Below are positions 32,582 to 43,061 of a DNA stretch of 64,000 nt, one piece after another. Position 1 is the first letter of the stretch. Each line of letters starts with the position of its first letter. Both the position numbers and the translations under genes were made by a program. This DNA comes from Azolla caroliniana. Lineage: Eukaryota; Polypodiophyta. The stretch lies in NCBI GenBank assembly GCA_043228905.1, contig JBHGNT010000004.1:6014001-6078000 (forward strand). The letters are read 5' to 3'. The notes below the pieces were generated by a model. It made no database searches. It had not been told where the DNA came from and worked only from the letters and a program-made list of their open reading frames with translations.

Positions 32582-34328
32582 TTATCCCCCCCTTTCGAGG
32601 ACGAGTTCCACGAGTCAGAAGACAAGAGTTCGGACTTGGTTTATGAGGATATTTGTCGTGAAATGCAACAACCATGTCGGAGGCATTAGCAAGATGCTCG
32701 GCAGGCTCCCATGTTCGATCATTAGGTGTATAACTTAACCAATCAACCAAATAATATAGTTTGTGGCGGATGATCTTGGAGTCGAGAATAGCAGCAACCT
32801 CATATTCAAAGCCATTGGAAACTTCGATTGGAGGTGGGGGAGGTGTAAGACGACCCGGAATAGAGCTTGTTGTGTAGGGCTCCAAAAGTGAAACATGGAA
32901 AACCGGGTGAAGACGCATATGAGGAGGGAGATCAAGACGAAATTTCACATCATTGATCTTACCAGAGATCACATATGGGCCGAAACGTTGATAATCCAAT
33001 TTGTAGCAAGGTCGAGTGGTTTTAATGCTACCTTGTAAGAGCCATACACGATCTCCTACTTGAAACGTAGTCGATGAATCACGCCGATGACTATCAACAA
33101 TCTTCTTTTGAGTGTTTTGGGCATCACATAAATGATGCAAAAGTATATCTTGAATTTCTTGGAGTCGAGTGAGCCGATCTTCAGCATCTGGGTTTTTCGG
33201 GAGTTCAGGATGTTCAAGCATCGTCCAACGAGGATGGTACCCAATGTTAGCAAAAAATGGGGAATAGCCAGTAGAAGAATGTTCGGAGTTGTTGTAAGCA
33301 AATTCCGCCAAATGTAATAAATCCACCCAATCATCTTGTTGATAGTTGACAAAACAACGTAGATATTGTTCGACTGTTTGGTTGGTGCGCTCACTCTGCC
33401 CATTAGTCTCTAGATGGTAGCCGGAAGAGAGTTTACAAGAAGTATGTAAGAGTTTGAACATGTGCCGCCAAAATTTCGAGATGAATTGGGGACCCCGATC
33501 ACTGATAATATCATCTGGAAGACCATGATGGCGAAACACCTCCTGCATGAGTAAATCGGCTGTCTCTTGACTAGTAATGGTCTTCGTGCATGGAAGGAAA
33601 TGCGCCATCTTCGTAAAACGATCGACTACCGTGAGAATAGAATCAAATCCCTTGGAAGGTGGAAGATCCGTAATAAAGTCCAAGGAAATAGATTTCCATG
33701 GGCTCTCCGGAATAGGCATTGGCTGTAATAGGCCATATGGATGATGTCGAGGCTTTTTTGATCGGCAATATGTATCACAACTACGAACATAATCTGTAAC
33801 AAAATGGCGAAGCCGTGGCCACCAATATCGGCAAGAAATCAACTCAAAAGTCTTGTGGATGCCGAAATGTCCATCCATTGGCGTGTCATGACATTGTTGC
33901 ACGACTTTGAGTCGAAAAGGACCGTCAGGCACATACAAGAGAGTTTGTTGAAAAAGCAAACCATCATGCCAATTGAACTGGGTGTAGTCTAGACGAGGAT
34001 TTTTAGATTGAGAGCTGGAAGCACGATGTGGGATAATATGACTCAAAACCTCTTGGGCGAATGCATCTGTCGCAATCTGCTCCCGAATGGAATCAAGAAG
34101 CCTCAAATCTCCTGGTGTGTTGATAGTATGTATTGCCATTACTCGTAGACGATCAGGACCTAAGAGGATTTGCTTTTGACTTTCAAATGCGGCCTCTCCT
34201 AGTTGAAGTTCCATATATGAACGTCGAGATAAAGCATTTGCTTTTCCTTGTTGCATCCCAGGGCGATATAGAATTACAAAATCAAAACGAGTTAAGAACT
34301 GCGCCCAACGAGCTTGTCGACGATTCAA
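32574..34328 (-). CDS. Chromo-1 RNase H end, integrase and chromodomain (584 codons, open)
   Basis: The frame has no natural ATG start; it opens at the join with an LTR-derived piece. It holds the end of RNase H (NRRQARWAQFLTRFDF), the integrase HHCC finger (QCHDTPMDGHFG ... CDTYC) and the catalytic core with Asp in LDFITDLP, Asp in ISDRGPQF and Glu in NGQSERTNQ. A GPY-like C-terminal domain (FGPYVISGKIND) and a chromodomain (YEVAAILDSKIIRHKLYYLVDWLSY ... RTWEPAEHL) follow. All catalytic residues are present. It reads through the polypurine tract and ends 8 bp inside the LTR. Chromodomain integrases target chromatin in this clade (family knowledge). Confidence 0.88.
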   Translation of the reverse strand: MNRRQARWAQFLTRFDFVILYRPGMQQGKANALSRRSYMELQLGEAAFESQKQILLGPDRLRVMAIHTINTPGDLRLLDSIREQIATDAFAQEVLSHIIPHRASSSQSKNPRLDYTQFNWHDGLLFQQTLLYVPDGPFRLKVVQQCHDTPMDGHFGIHKTFELISCRYWWPRLRHFVTDYVRSCDTYCRSKKPRHHPYGLLQPMPIPESPWKSISLDFITDLPPSKGFDSILTVVDRFTKMAHFLPCTKTITSQETADLLMQEVFRHHGLPDDIISDRGPQFISKFWRHMFKLLHTSCKLSSGYHLETNGQSERTNQTVEQYLRCFVNYQQDDWVDLLHLAEFAYNNSEHSSTGYSPFFANIGYHPRWTMLEHPELPKNPDAEDRLTRLQEIQDILLHHLCDAQNTQKKIVDSHRRDSSTTFQVGDRVWLLQGSIKTTRPCYKLDYQRFGPYVISGKINDVKFRLDLPPHMRLHPVFHVSLLEPYTTSSIPGRLTPPPPPIEVSNGFEYEVAAILDSKIIRHKLYYLVDWLSYTPNDRTWEPAEHLANASDMVVAFHDKYPHKPSPNSCLLTRGTRPRKGGIMS

Positions 34329-34347
34329 GACTCGAGCACTTTGGAAG

Positions 34348-34417
34348 TATTTTAGATTTTATGATAAGAAATATAATCATGAAATATTAAAGGATGTTCT
34401 AGAATAATCTAGAATGG
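34348..34417 (-). repeat. LTR-derived segment inside Chromo-1
   Basis: About 70 bp (TTTAGATTTTATGATAAGAA...) match the Chromo-1 LTR (about 32367-32436) and sit exactly where protease-RT should be. This suggests a recombination or template-switch event created the deletion. Confidence 0.8.
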
Positions 34418-34429
34418 TTCAACTCCCGG

Positions 34430-35628
34430 CAATGGAACCACAACTAGGTACAGACTCTACATATCTAGGATGGTCCAACCAAATGGCTCCTATTTTGGCC
34501 GGACTTATTCGTTTAACACATCCTCCAATTGGCTCAAGACATCAAATCTATTCTCATGGCATGGGTTATTAGGCTTAGTAGTTAAGTTATTAGAAGTGAT
34601 AGTAGAACTCATGGTAGGGTTGTCATGTGCACTTGGTAAACTTGTCGTCGGGGTTTATGTGGACAATTCACACCAATATGTCTTGGACCACCACAATAGA
34701 GGCATAGGTGATGCGCCCGACGTCGTTGTTTCTCAACATCTGATAAAGGCCCTCGACGTTGTGTTGACTCTATTTCCATCAGAGTGGGACCATCCCTCGT
34801 AACGGGTCTGGGAACTTGTGGCGGTGTTGCGACTATTGAAGCATACGTCTGTTCCGGTTGACGGCGTAGCATTTGTTGACGTTCAGAACGTCGCTCAAAT
34901 AGGTGATTATCACATTGCACAGCTCGACTAATGGCCTCTGTAAGAGAGTTTGGATCTTCGTGTAAAGTAAGAAGAAGATCTTTGACATCGTTACGCAAAC
35001 CCTGACGAAATTGATCCATTAAGGCTGCCTCATCCCAAGGGATGTCACATGCCAAGAGACGGAAATCTGCTGCGTAGGCTGAAGCAGGACGATCTCCTTG
35101 TCGGAGTCCTCAAATCTTGTTTATTGCCGTTCTAGTGCTATCGGTGTCTCCAAAACTAGCTTGAAACTCTTTAACGAATGCCTCGAAATCCTCCAACAAT
35201 GGTGATTTCTTCTCTAGAAGTGGTGCAAAGCATGCTAATGCGGTACCGCTTAGCAAGGTTCCTATTAATCCCACACGAGCAACATCAGTTGGGTACCGAT
35301 TGGGATGTAACTGAATCACCAAACGGACTTGATTCAGGAAACCTCGAAACAAAGATCTGGTACCATCAAACTTGGAAGGGAGGCTAATCTTTGGTTCCCT
35401 TGGGGAGTTTTGAACCCCCGCCGCTTGTTCTCGTAATGTTAATATAGTAGCCTCGAGTTGATGAACCCGTTGTGATAACTCCTCATATTGATGAGCTTTC
35501 TCGGTACTCACTTGTTGTAAATACCCGAGTAGTCTATGATTTTCTTGCTCTAATGCCACAAACTTAGTCGTGAGCATGTCGAGCTCAGAAAGGACACGCA
35601 TATACTCTTGCTTGCTAACGGATTCCAT
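34430..35628 (-). pseudogene. gag: Chromo-1 gag
   Basis: It starts at the ATG at 35628 (MESVSKQEYMRVLSELDML). A heptad-rich coiled coil occupies about residues 10-65, then the gag core (ISLPSKFDGTRSLFRGFLNQV, RTAINKI). A TGA at 35110-35112 (one transition from CGA) precedes the rest (DIPWDEAALMDQFRQGLRNDVK). A CCHC knuckle follows in which the usual Gly-His context is altered (CLYCGGPRHIGVNC). Chromo-2 gag is collinear. Downstream sequence to about 34430 matches the gag-pol border of Chromo-2. Confidence 0.87.
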
Positions 35629-35711
35629 AACTGAGGGAGAAAAAGAAAGAAGGGAAAAGAAGAAAGCTTGCTAGGGTTATTGGAAAAGGAAACAGAAAAT
35701 GCGGCTAAAAC

Positions 35712-36174
35712 TGTCGAGACTCGTGGGTAGAAGATAGAGTGAGAGCGAAAGAGAGAGGGTGTGTGTGTGTGTGCGTGAGAGAGAGAGAGAGTGAGAGAGA
35801 TAAGACTTGAAATAGAAATGAGATTATATGATGATGAAACAAGATTACAATGAGTAGGCTAAGGGCTAAAGACTGGTGTTGAACTGAATGAGTTGAAACG
35901 AATGTATAGACAGTTATTTATAGGTCCTTTTGGAGTAGTCTAGAATGTTCTAGAATATTTTAGATTTTATGATAAGAAATATAATCATGAAATATTAAAT
36001 GATGTTCTCGAATAATCTAGAATGTTCTAGAATATTCTAATATCTTGTAATAACTAGAAACATAATTATTATAATCACACAACATATATGTTATTATAAT
36101 GGTTAAGGGTTCAACACATAGACCAAGAAGTCGTGGGTTCGATTCTTGATAACCAAAATGTTGTCTTCATGACA
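35712..36174 (-). repeat. Chromo-1 5' LTR
   Basis: On the minus strand it runs from TGTCATGAAGAC to GAGTCTCGACA, 463 bp. A TATA-like CCTATAAATAAC lies in the middle. The sequence after it (GTTTTAGCCGC, minus strand) lacks a TGG-type primer site. Confidence 0.92.
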
Positions 36175-36924
36175 GTAACGAAGCAATCTTTAACCGGCAT
36201 ATTGGCTCAATGGATGCTCTTATTACAAGAATTCGAATTTGACATGCCTTATCGCCCTGGGGTAGAACACGTAGTGACCAATTACCTCAATTGTCTCAAA
36301 TCGGGGGAGCTAGCTGAGGGCATACACGATGATCTCCCAGAAGCCGAAATTTTCGGAATCTCCCCCACACCTCCAAATCTGCATTCTGAAGATAGGTGGA
36401 TAGACGAAATGACACACTTCCTAACCACCGGCTCCACCCGAGTACTTGTCCCTTGACGCAAAGAAGCGTCTGGCTATCCCTAGTCAAATTTTCTGCCTCT
36501 TAAACGATACATTATACCACAAAGGCATGAATGTTGTACGACATATGGCATTGAGCGGTTCGGAAATTCGAAGAAGATGCCATCTTCCGAGAGGCACATT
36601 ATGGAATCGCGGGAGGCCACTATGCAGGCGATGCGAGGACCCATAAAGTTTGGCAGAGCAGATTATGGTGGATGACAATACAGAAAGATGATCACGAAGT
36701 CTGTCGACAATGCGATCTCTGCCCACTAAATGAGCTCGGATGCCCCACCAGCCGATCCTTTCGCACAAGCCATTCAAGAAGTGGGGTTTGGATTTCGTTG
36801 ACCCATTCAAGCCCGTCGTGGCCCGAACCGGAAATCAATACATTATTGTCGCAACCTATTACTATACCAAGTGGGTCGAAGAAAAGGCACTTCGGGATAA
36901 CACGGTTGCCTCCACGAAAAAATT
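36175..36924 (+). pseudogene. pol: Gypsy-2 RNase H end and integrase N-part
   Basis: It resumes after Chromo-1 with TKQSLTGILAQWMLLLQEFEF, then VEHVVTNYLN of RNase H. Integrase follows ([28 protein letters not shown] with the first catalytic Asp; [15 protein letters not shown]) with frameshifts near 36450 and 36640. It is cut at 36924 by Chromo-2. Confidence 0.85.
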
Positions 36925-37114
36925 AAGGGCATACATGTATTCTCAAATCAATTTGAATCAACACCAGTCTTTAGCTCTCATTACATATCTTGTATCCATT
37001 CTCTTTCTTTCTCTATCTTATACATCCATTCTTCTCTTAGTATTTGGTTCCTTTCTTCTCGTGTTCTCTAATATCCTTCTTCCATCACTCTATCTTTTAT
37101 CCTTGGTTTTGACA
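36925..37114 (+). repeat. Chromo-2 5' LTR, truncated
   Basis: It matches the last 190 bp of the 3' LTR (AAGGGCATACATGTATTC... to GGTTTTGACA). A (TC)n tract follows at about 37130-37170. Confidence 0.88.
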
Positions 37115-37124
37115 GTTTGATTCA

Positions 37125-37165
<41 letters not shown>

Positions 37166-37198
37166 TCTCTTATCCTCCTTTGTAACCATCTTGTAACC

Positions 37199-38220
37199 AT
37201 GGCTACCATTAACTTAAAAGAATATCTCACCCTTGTTGCAGAAATGGAGAACCTTAAATCCAAGTTCGCATCTCTTGAAGTAGAGAATCAACGTCTACTT
37301 GGGGATCTACAAAAGGTTACTATAGAGAAGCAACAACAACAAGAGGAGTTCACACGACGAGTGCAACAGTTAGAGTCGACAATCGTCGTGTTACAACAAC
37401 AAAGGGTTGAAGGTCAGGGACTTATCAAGGAGCCCAAAATTAGCCTCCCAGCTAAATTTGATGGGTTGAGGGCGCATTTCGGAGGTTTTTTTAATCAAGT
37501 ATGGTTGGTGATTCAAATGCCTCCCGCACGTTATCCAACAGATGCATCACGAGTTGGGCTAGTGGGCGTTTTATTGACTGGCATAGCATTGTCATGGTTT
37601 GCTCCATTGCTAGAGACCAATTCTCCTCTACTGAATAATTTCGAGGAATTTATCAAGGAATTTAAGGCTTGTTTCGGAGATACTGATGGGGCGAGAACAG
37701 CTATCAACAAGATTCGTACACTTCGTCAAGGTGATCAACCAGCTTCGACATATGCTGCCAATTTCCATCTCATCGCAAGCGATATTCCTTGGGATGAACA
37801 AGCCCTAATGGATCAATTCCGTTCAGGCCTTCGTAGTGATGTCAAAGACTTACTTCTTACCTTCCGCGAGGATCCAAGGTCACTTACAAAAGCTATTAGT
37901 CGAGCAATACGGTGTGATAATCGATGTGAGCGACAACAAATAACAAGATCAAGATTCACACCAACTTATGCATCAGTAACGGCGCAATCATCCCCAAGGA
38001 AAATGTATAGCCCTGCTCCAACTCCAAGGCAAACATGTAGTCCAGTCCCAATGGATAGTCTTGCACCCATGGAGATCGATATGACTCAACGACGAGGACC
38101 GTAGTCAGACGAAGAGAAGCAACGTCGTCGAGCAAACCATCTGTGCTTATATTGCGGACGTCCAGGACATATAGCCATTCATTGCTCCCGTAGGCCGAGA
38201 TGTCAGGTAAATCAAATTCA
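37199..38220 (+). pseudogene. gag: Chromo-2 gag
   Basis: It starts at the ATG at 37199 (MATINLKEYLTLVAEMENL). An N-terminal coiled coil rich in Gln and Leu (residues about 10-75) precedes the gag core (ISLPAKFDGLRAHFGGFFNQV, DIPWDEQALMDQFRSGLRSDVK). A TAG at 38102-38104 stands where Chromo-1 has Leu. The same frame continues to a CCHC knuckle (CLYCGRPGHIAIHC). Confidence 0.88.
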
Positions 38221-38370
38221 CTATGACAATAAAAATGAGTCCAACATTTTAGAAGCAGTTAGTGAATCTAATATTATGAATAATCCACCCTTGTCCAATA
38301 AATTTGAAGTCCTAAGCCAATTAGAAGAGGAGTCAAACGAATAAGTTCGGCCAAAATAGGAGCCATTTGG

Positions 38371-39672
38371 TTGGACAACCCTAGATATGTACAATGTAGT
38401 GTGGGTTCCATTTCTTCCAAGCATGTTAGTAGAGTCTTTTCAGCCCTAGTACAAGTTAGGACACCCAGTTGTCAACTTCAAGTCCAAGCCCTCTTAGATA
38501 CTGGAGCCAATTCTTGTTTCATAGATAGAGATTTTGCCCAAAAACACCAAATATCCTTGCATACACTTCCTTGTCCAGTTTCCGTAGTAGTGATTGATGG
38601 ACGCCCCATAGCTTCCGGGAAGATATTTGAAGAGTCTGAGCCAATACACATACTCTTGGGTGATTTAGGATGTGTAGTTTCCTTTAACATAATCCGTAGT
38701 CCTGAGCATCCAATTGTCCTCGGTTTGCCATGGTTCGAGCTACATAACCCTAGAATCGATTGGAGGAAGCAAGAAATTAGGTGCCCTTTAGCAGAAAATA
38801 TCATTGTCAAGGATCGAACTCGGGATTATCCTCCCAAAGTATATAGTTCTACCGATGCACCATATCCTTCTCATCAAATTTCAGCCATCACATTGCAACA
38901 ATTGCGCCAAGTGGGAGGCAAGGAGGACCTTTTCTTATTTGTAGTATCAATGACACCTTCTAGTGTCACTCAAGGGAATTTAGACATCCAAATTCCCAAA
39001 AAATATCAAGACTATGCGGATGTTTTCGACAAAGTCAAAGCTAGTGTTCTTCCAAAGCATCGGCCGTACGACTGTCCTATTGATCTCCAACCAAGAAAAG
39101 AGCAATCGTGGGGTCCGATTTACAATTTATCACCCACTAAGCTTGAGGTTCTTCGAGAATACATCGAGGAAAATCTTGCACATGGGTTTATTCGACATTC
39201 AAAGTCTCCAGCTGGTGCTCCTATCTTTTTTGTGAAGAAAAAGGACGGCTCCCTTCGTTTGGTCGTGGACTATCGAGGCTTAAATAAAGTCACCATAAGG
39301 AATAGGTATGCTTTACCTTTAATCTCCAATCTCTTAGAACGCATTGGTGGGGCAAAGCATTTTACCAAATTTGATCTAAGGGGTGCATATAATCTTGTTC
39401 GAATTCGTCCGAGAGATGAGTGGAAAACAGCATTTCGTACTCGGTATGGTCATTTCGAGTATACAATCATGCCTTTCGGGCTCACAAATGCACCTGCAGT
39501 ATTCCAACATATGGCAAATGACATCTTCCAGGATTTCTTGGATATTTTTCTAATCATCTACCTAGATGATCTATTGATTTACTCTAAAACACAAGGGGAG
39601 CATGATATACATCTGCGGCAAGTACTTGAACGCCTAAGGAAGTATGGTCTTTATGCCAAACTTGAGAAATGA
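38371..39672 (+). pseudogene. pol: Chromo-2 protease and reverse transcriptase
   Basis: Protease: QALLDTGANSCFID, with Asp-Thr-Gly, and a closing IVLGLPWF. RT: LRLVVDYRGLNKVTIRNRYALP, FTKFDLRGAYNLVRI, FGLTNAPAVFQ and YLDDLLIYSK with the catalytic Asp pair. The frame is open over 433 codons and ends at a TGA in KLEK-stop, where a Cys codon is expected. The open frame extends upstream of 38371 and is offset from gag. Confidence 0.9.
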
Positions 39673-40500
39673 AGTTTTGATTGCAAATAAGTCGAATTTT
39701 TGGGATACACTATTTCATCCCAAGGTGTTTTCATGGACCCGGCAAAAGTCCAAACAATATTGGAATGGAAACCCCCATGCTCAGTTCGGGATGTCCAGTG
39801 TTTCCTCGGATTTGCGAACTTCTATCGCAAATTCATACATAATTATTCAAGCATTGTGTTGCCCCTTACTCAACTCACCAAGAAAAATCAAGCATTTTTT
39901 TGGAGTATCGAAGCGGACAAGGCTTTTACGCAACTGAAAGAGGCATTCACATAAGCACCCATCCTAGCACATATTGATCCTGAAAAGCCATTTACTATTG
40001 AGGCGGATGCATCAGACTTTGCATTGGGGAGTATCCTATCGCAACTAGGCGAGGACGGGCAGACACATCCAGTCGCGTTTCACTAGAGAAAATTTACTGT
40101 TTCGGAGATAAACTATGAGGTGCATGACAAGGAGTTACTAGCTGTGGTCGACTCATTCGAGCAATGGCGTCATTTTCTAGAAGGATCACCTCATCAGATT
40201 ATCATTTATAGTTATCACAAAAATCTCACATATTTTCAAACAACTTGAGTATTAAATAGACGACAAGCTCGGTGGGCCCAATTTCTGACACATTTCGATT
40301 TCAAGATCATTTTTCGCCCCGGAAAACAACAAGGGAAAGCAAATGCTCTGTCTCGGCGTTCGTATCTAGCACTTCGACCTGGAGATCCGACCTTTGACAA
40401 TCAAAAGCAAACTCTCCTCGGGCCATCAAAGCTACAGGTAACAACAATTTATGCCACGCCACTTGATTCTACCCTTCTTGACACTATTCAGCAACAACTT
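39673..40500 (+). pseudogene. pol: Chromo-2 RT end and RNase H
   Basis: Readable pieces are [53 protein letters not shown] and RRQARWAQFLTHFDF. In-frame stops replace Gln or Arg codons (for example at about 39688, 39952, 40084 and 40247). Confidence 0.85.
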
Positions 40501-41330
40501 CATTCGGATGATTTTGCTAAGGATGTCTTAGCCCACTGTGGTTCAAGTCGTCCATCTTGCTCCACATTGCCAGGGTCATCTCAACATTATCAGGACTTCA
40601 AGTGGCAGGATGGCTTACTCTTCTACAAGAATCTCCTTTACGTACCCGACGGATCACCCCGACTTCAAGTGTTGGAACATTGTCATGATGCCCCCATGGC
40701 TGGACATTTTGGTATTTCCAAGACCATTGAGCATGAAGTGTTTCGCCATCATGGTCTCCCGAATGATATTATTAGCGATCGAGGTCCTCAATTTATCTCA
40801 CACTTTTGGAAGCACCTATGGGCAGGTCTCAAAATCTCTTGCAAACTCTCTTTAGCTTATCATCCACAAATTGACGGACAAACAGAGCGCACAAATCAAA
40901 CGCTCGAGCAATATCTTCGATGTTTCATTAGTTATCAACAAGATGATTGGAGTAATATTTTACATCTTGCTGAGTTTGCCTACAACAACACGGTCCACTC
41001 TTCTACCAAAGTTACACCTTTCTTTGCCTACACCGGCAACCACCCTCGATGGTGTATACTGGATCTTCCCGAGGTGTCACGAAACCCTAGTGCGGCGCAT
41101 CACCTCCACCGACTACAACAAATCCAGTTCAAGTTATCGTCACATCTTCAGAAAGCGCAAGCACACCATAAGACCAATGCCAATCGACATCGTCTTAAGT
41201 CTCCGTTTAAGGTTGGTGACCGTGTATGGTTGCTTCGTCGTCACATCAAGACTACCCGACCGTGTGCTAAGCTTGACTATCAATGCTTAGGTCCTTTTGT
41301 CATCACGGCGTAGATTAATGATGCAACATT
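40501..41330 (+). pseudogene. pol: Chromo-2 integrase with internal deletion
   Basis: The frame holds DFKWQDGLLFYKNLLYVPDG, then HCHDAPMAGHFGISKTIE directly joined to HEVFRHHGLPNDIISDRGPQF. Relative to Chromo-1 about 99 residues are missing in frame. These include the Cys pair of the zinc finger and the first catalytic Asp. The second Asp and the Glu (IDGQTERTNQ) remain. A TAG at about 41312 precedes the C-terminal part. Confidence 0.88.
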
Positions 41331-41703
41331 TCGTCTTAACCTTCCTACACATATGCGGCTTCACCCTGTCTTTCATAACTCTCTTTTGGAACCTTGCCGC
41401 ACCTCTTTAATTCCTAATCATGTTGTGCCACCACCGCCTTCTGTACAACTTGTGGACGGCCCCGAATACGAGGTAGCTGCTATTCTTGATTCTAAGATTG
41501 TGCGCAATAAACTTTATTGTCTAGTTGATTGGCTTGGTTATCCTCCGAGTGATCGCACTTGGGAACCCATCAATAACGTGTGTAATGCTGAAGCTCTGGT
41601 CAACGACTTCCATCGTCACTATCCAAACAAGCCCGGCCCAACAATGTTAACACCGACTTCCACTCGGCGTTCTCGAAGGAGGGATAGTGTAATGAACACA
41701 TGA
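41331..41703 (+). pseudogene. Chromo-2 integrase C-terminus and chromodomain
   Basis: HPVFHNSLLEPC is followed by a chromodomain (YEVAAILDSKIVRNKLYCLVDWLGY, RTWEPINNV). The ORF ends in ...RRRDSVMNT, with the stop at 41701-41703, 14-16 bp inside the 3' LTR, as in Chromo-1. Confidence 0.87.
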
Positions 41704-42121
41704 CCATTATGGCGTCACCCGGACTTGAACCTCGAACCTTCTAATCCATACTTGAAAACCTCAACCATGAAGATAGCTTATTGTTATATGAAACAATAAA
41801 AGCTACTTTTTGTATTACATTGATTATTGTAAAAACTCTAGATTATTCTAGAATGTCCTAGAGCATTCTAGGTCTTGAACATTCTAGAACATTCTAGAAA
41901 TCTCTAAGCTATTCTATAGGAACCTATAAATAAGGGCATACATGTATTCTGAAATCAATTCGAATCAACACAATTCTTTAGCTCTCATTACATATCTTGT
42001 ATCCATTCTCTTTCTTTCTCTATCTTATACATCCATTCTTCTCTTAGTATTTGGTTCCTTTCTTCTCGTGTTCTCTAATATCCTTCTTCCATCACTATAT
42101 CTTTTATCCTTGGTTCTAACA
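41688..42121 (+). repeat. Chromo-2 3' LTR
   Basis: It runs from TGTAATGAACACATG to GGTTCTAACA, 434 bp. The purine-rich CGAAGGAGGGATAG precedes it. TATA-like CCTATAAATAAGG lies near 41925. Its first 80 bp, read on the minus strand, are tRNA-like (GAGGTTCAAGTCCGG). Confidence 0.92.
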
Positions 42122-42700
42122 AATTGCACAATGCGTTATGGGCTTACCACACTACGGTTAAGACCAGCATCAATTCCATGCCTTTTCGGTTGTCATTCGG
42201 ATTAGAAGTTGTACTGTTGATCGAATTTCAGGTTCCGAGCTTACGCGTTCTGATTTTGGAAAGACTCCCCGAAACCAAGTCCGAACAAAAAAAACTTCAA
42301 TAACTACACGAACTCGGAGAAGTTCGGTTGGCCAGTCTAAGCCAGCTTGAGCAAGGTCAACACCGACGGAAAGAGTTTGTCAATCAAAACCAGAAAGGAA
42401 ACGAGCAATTATTCGAAATCGGCAAGGCAGTCCTCGTTTTCCAAACTCAACTCGGCTTGATGCCAGGAAAGCTCCGGTTTCGATGGACGGGTTCTTTCTG
42501 GATTATCGATGAGTTTAACAGAACTTTTTAACTCAGCACATTAGTAGGAGAAATTATGCCGAAATGGGTCAATGGCTTGCGATTGAAGCCATACATCGGA
42601 CATACACCGCCCAACCCCTTTCTTGACAAAACGCACGACGGTCGGCTCGAGGAAGGTGACACGCTAGCTCATAGGGGCACTTCACCCCAATTACGATAAC
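42122..42700 (+). pseudogene. pol: Gypsy-2 integrase C-terminal part
   Basis: It resumes near the motif HNALWAYHTTVKTSINSMPF, then LRFRWTGSFWIIDEFN and GLRLKPYIGHTPPNPF. It matches Gypsy-3 and Gypsy-1 pol ends. A stop is present near 42300 and another after NRTF (42529). Confidence 0.85.
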
Positions 42701-43061
42701 TACCCCACCTACCCGAGTATGTATATTAAATGTATATTAGGTGTGCCTACATGGAAAAGAAAAGAAAAACCCACCAAGTTATTATTTAAAGAGCATTCAT
42801 GCAGAGCGAGAAAAGCAAGTACAAACCGTTCCCAACACGTGGCATTAAACCCTAATAATGGTAGACAAGATTCTAAATCTAGGGCACAAGGCCATGGCTC
42901 GGGAAACAAAGCATACACAAAAAGAGGCACACCACATGCAACGAACCCATTGGCGCATAGAAGCACAAAACTCTCACGTCTTCTCTCTCAGCCCTTCGCC
43001 TTCTTGAATCTTTGCACAAAGCCATCCATCTCCACTCTCTCCCCGAACTATAGTCACCACC
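42701..43061 (+). other. Gypsy-2 spacer before the extra ORF
   Basis: No conserved coding sequence is seen. The position matches the spacers of Gypsy-1 and Gypsy-3. Confidence 0.5.

Larger units (their letters stand above)
32114..36174 (-). mobile_element. Chromo-1: chromodomain Ty3/gypsy element lacking protease and RT
   Basis: LTRs of 468 and 463 bp flank a gag gene and an RNase H end-integrase-chromodomain ORF; protease, RT and most of RNase H are missing. Target duplication is GTAAC. The LTRs differ at roughly ten positions plus microsatellite length, so the insertion is moderately young. Its proteins are closest to Chromo-2. Confidence 0.92.
36925..42121 (+). mobile_element. Chromo-2: chromodomain Ty3/gypsy element with truncated 5' LTR
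   Basis: The order is partial 5' LTR, gag, protease, RT, RNase H, integrase, chromodomain, full 3' LTR. The 5' LTR lacks its first half, and about 230 bp of Gypsy-2 integrase are missing at the junction, so a deletion removed both. Several stops and an integrase deletion make it defective. Confidence 0.9.
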
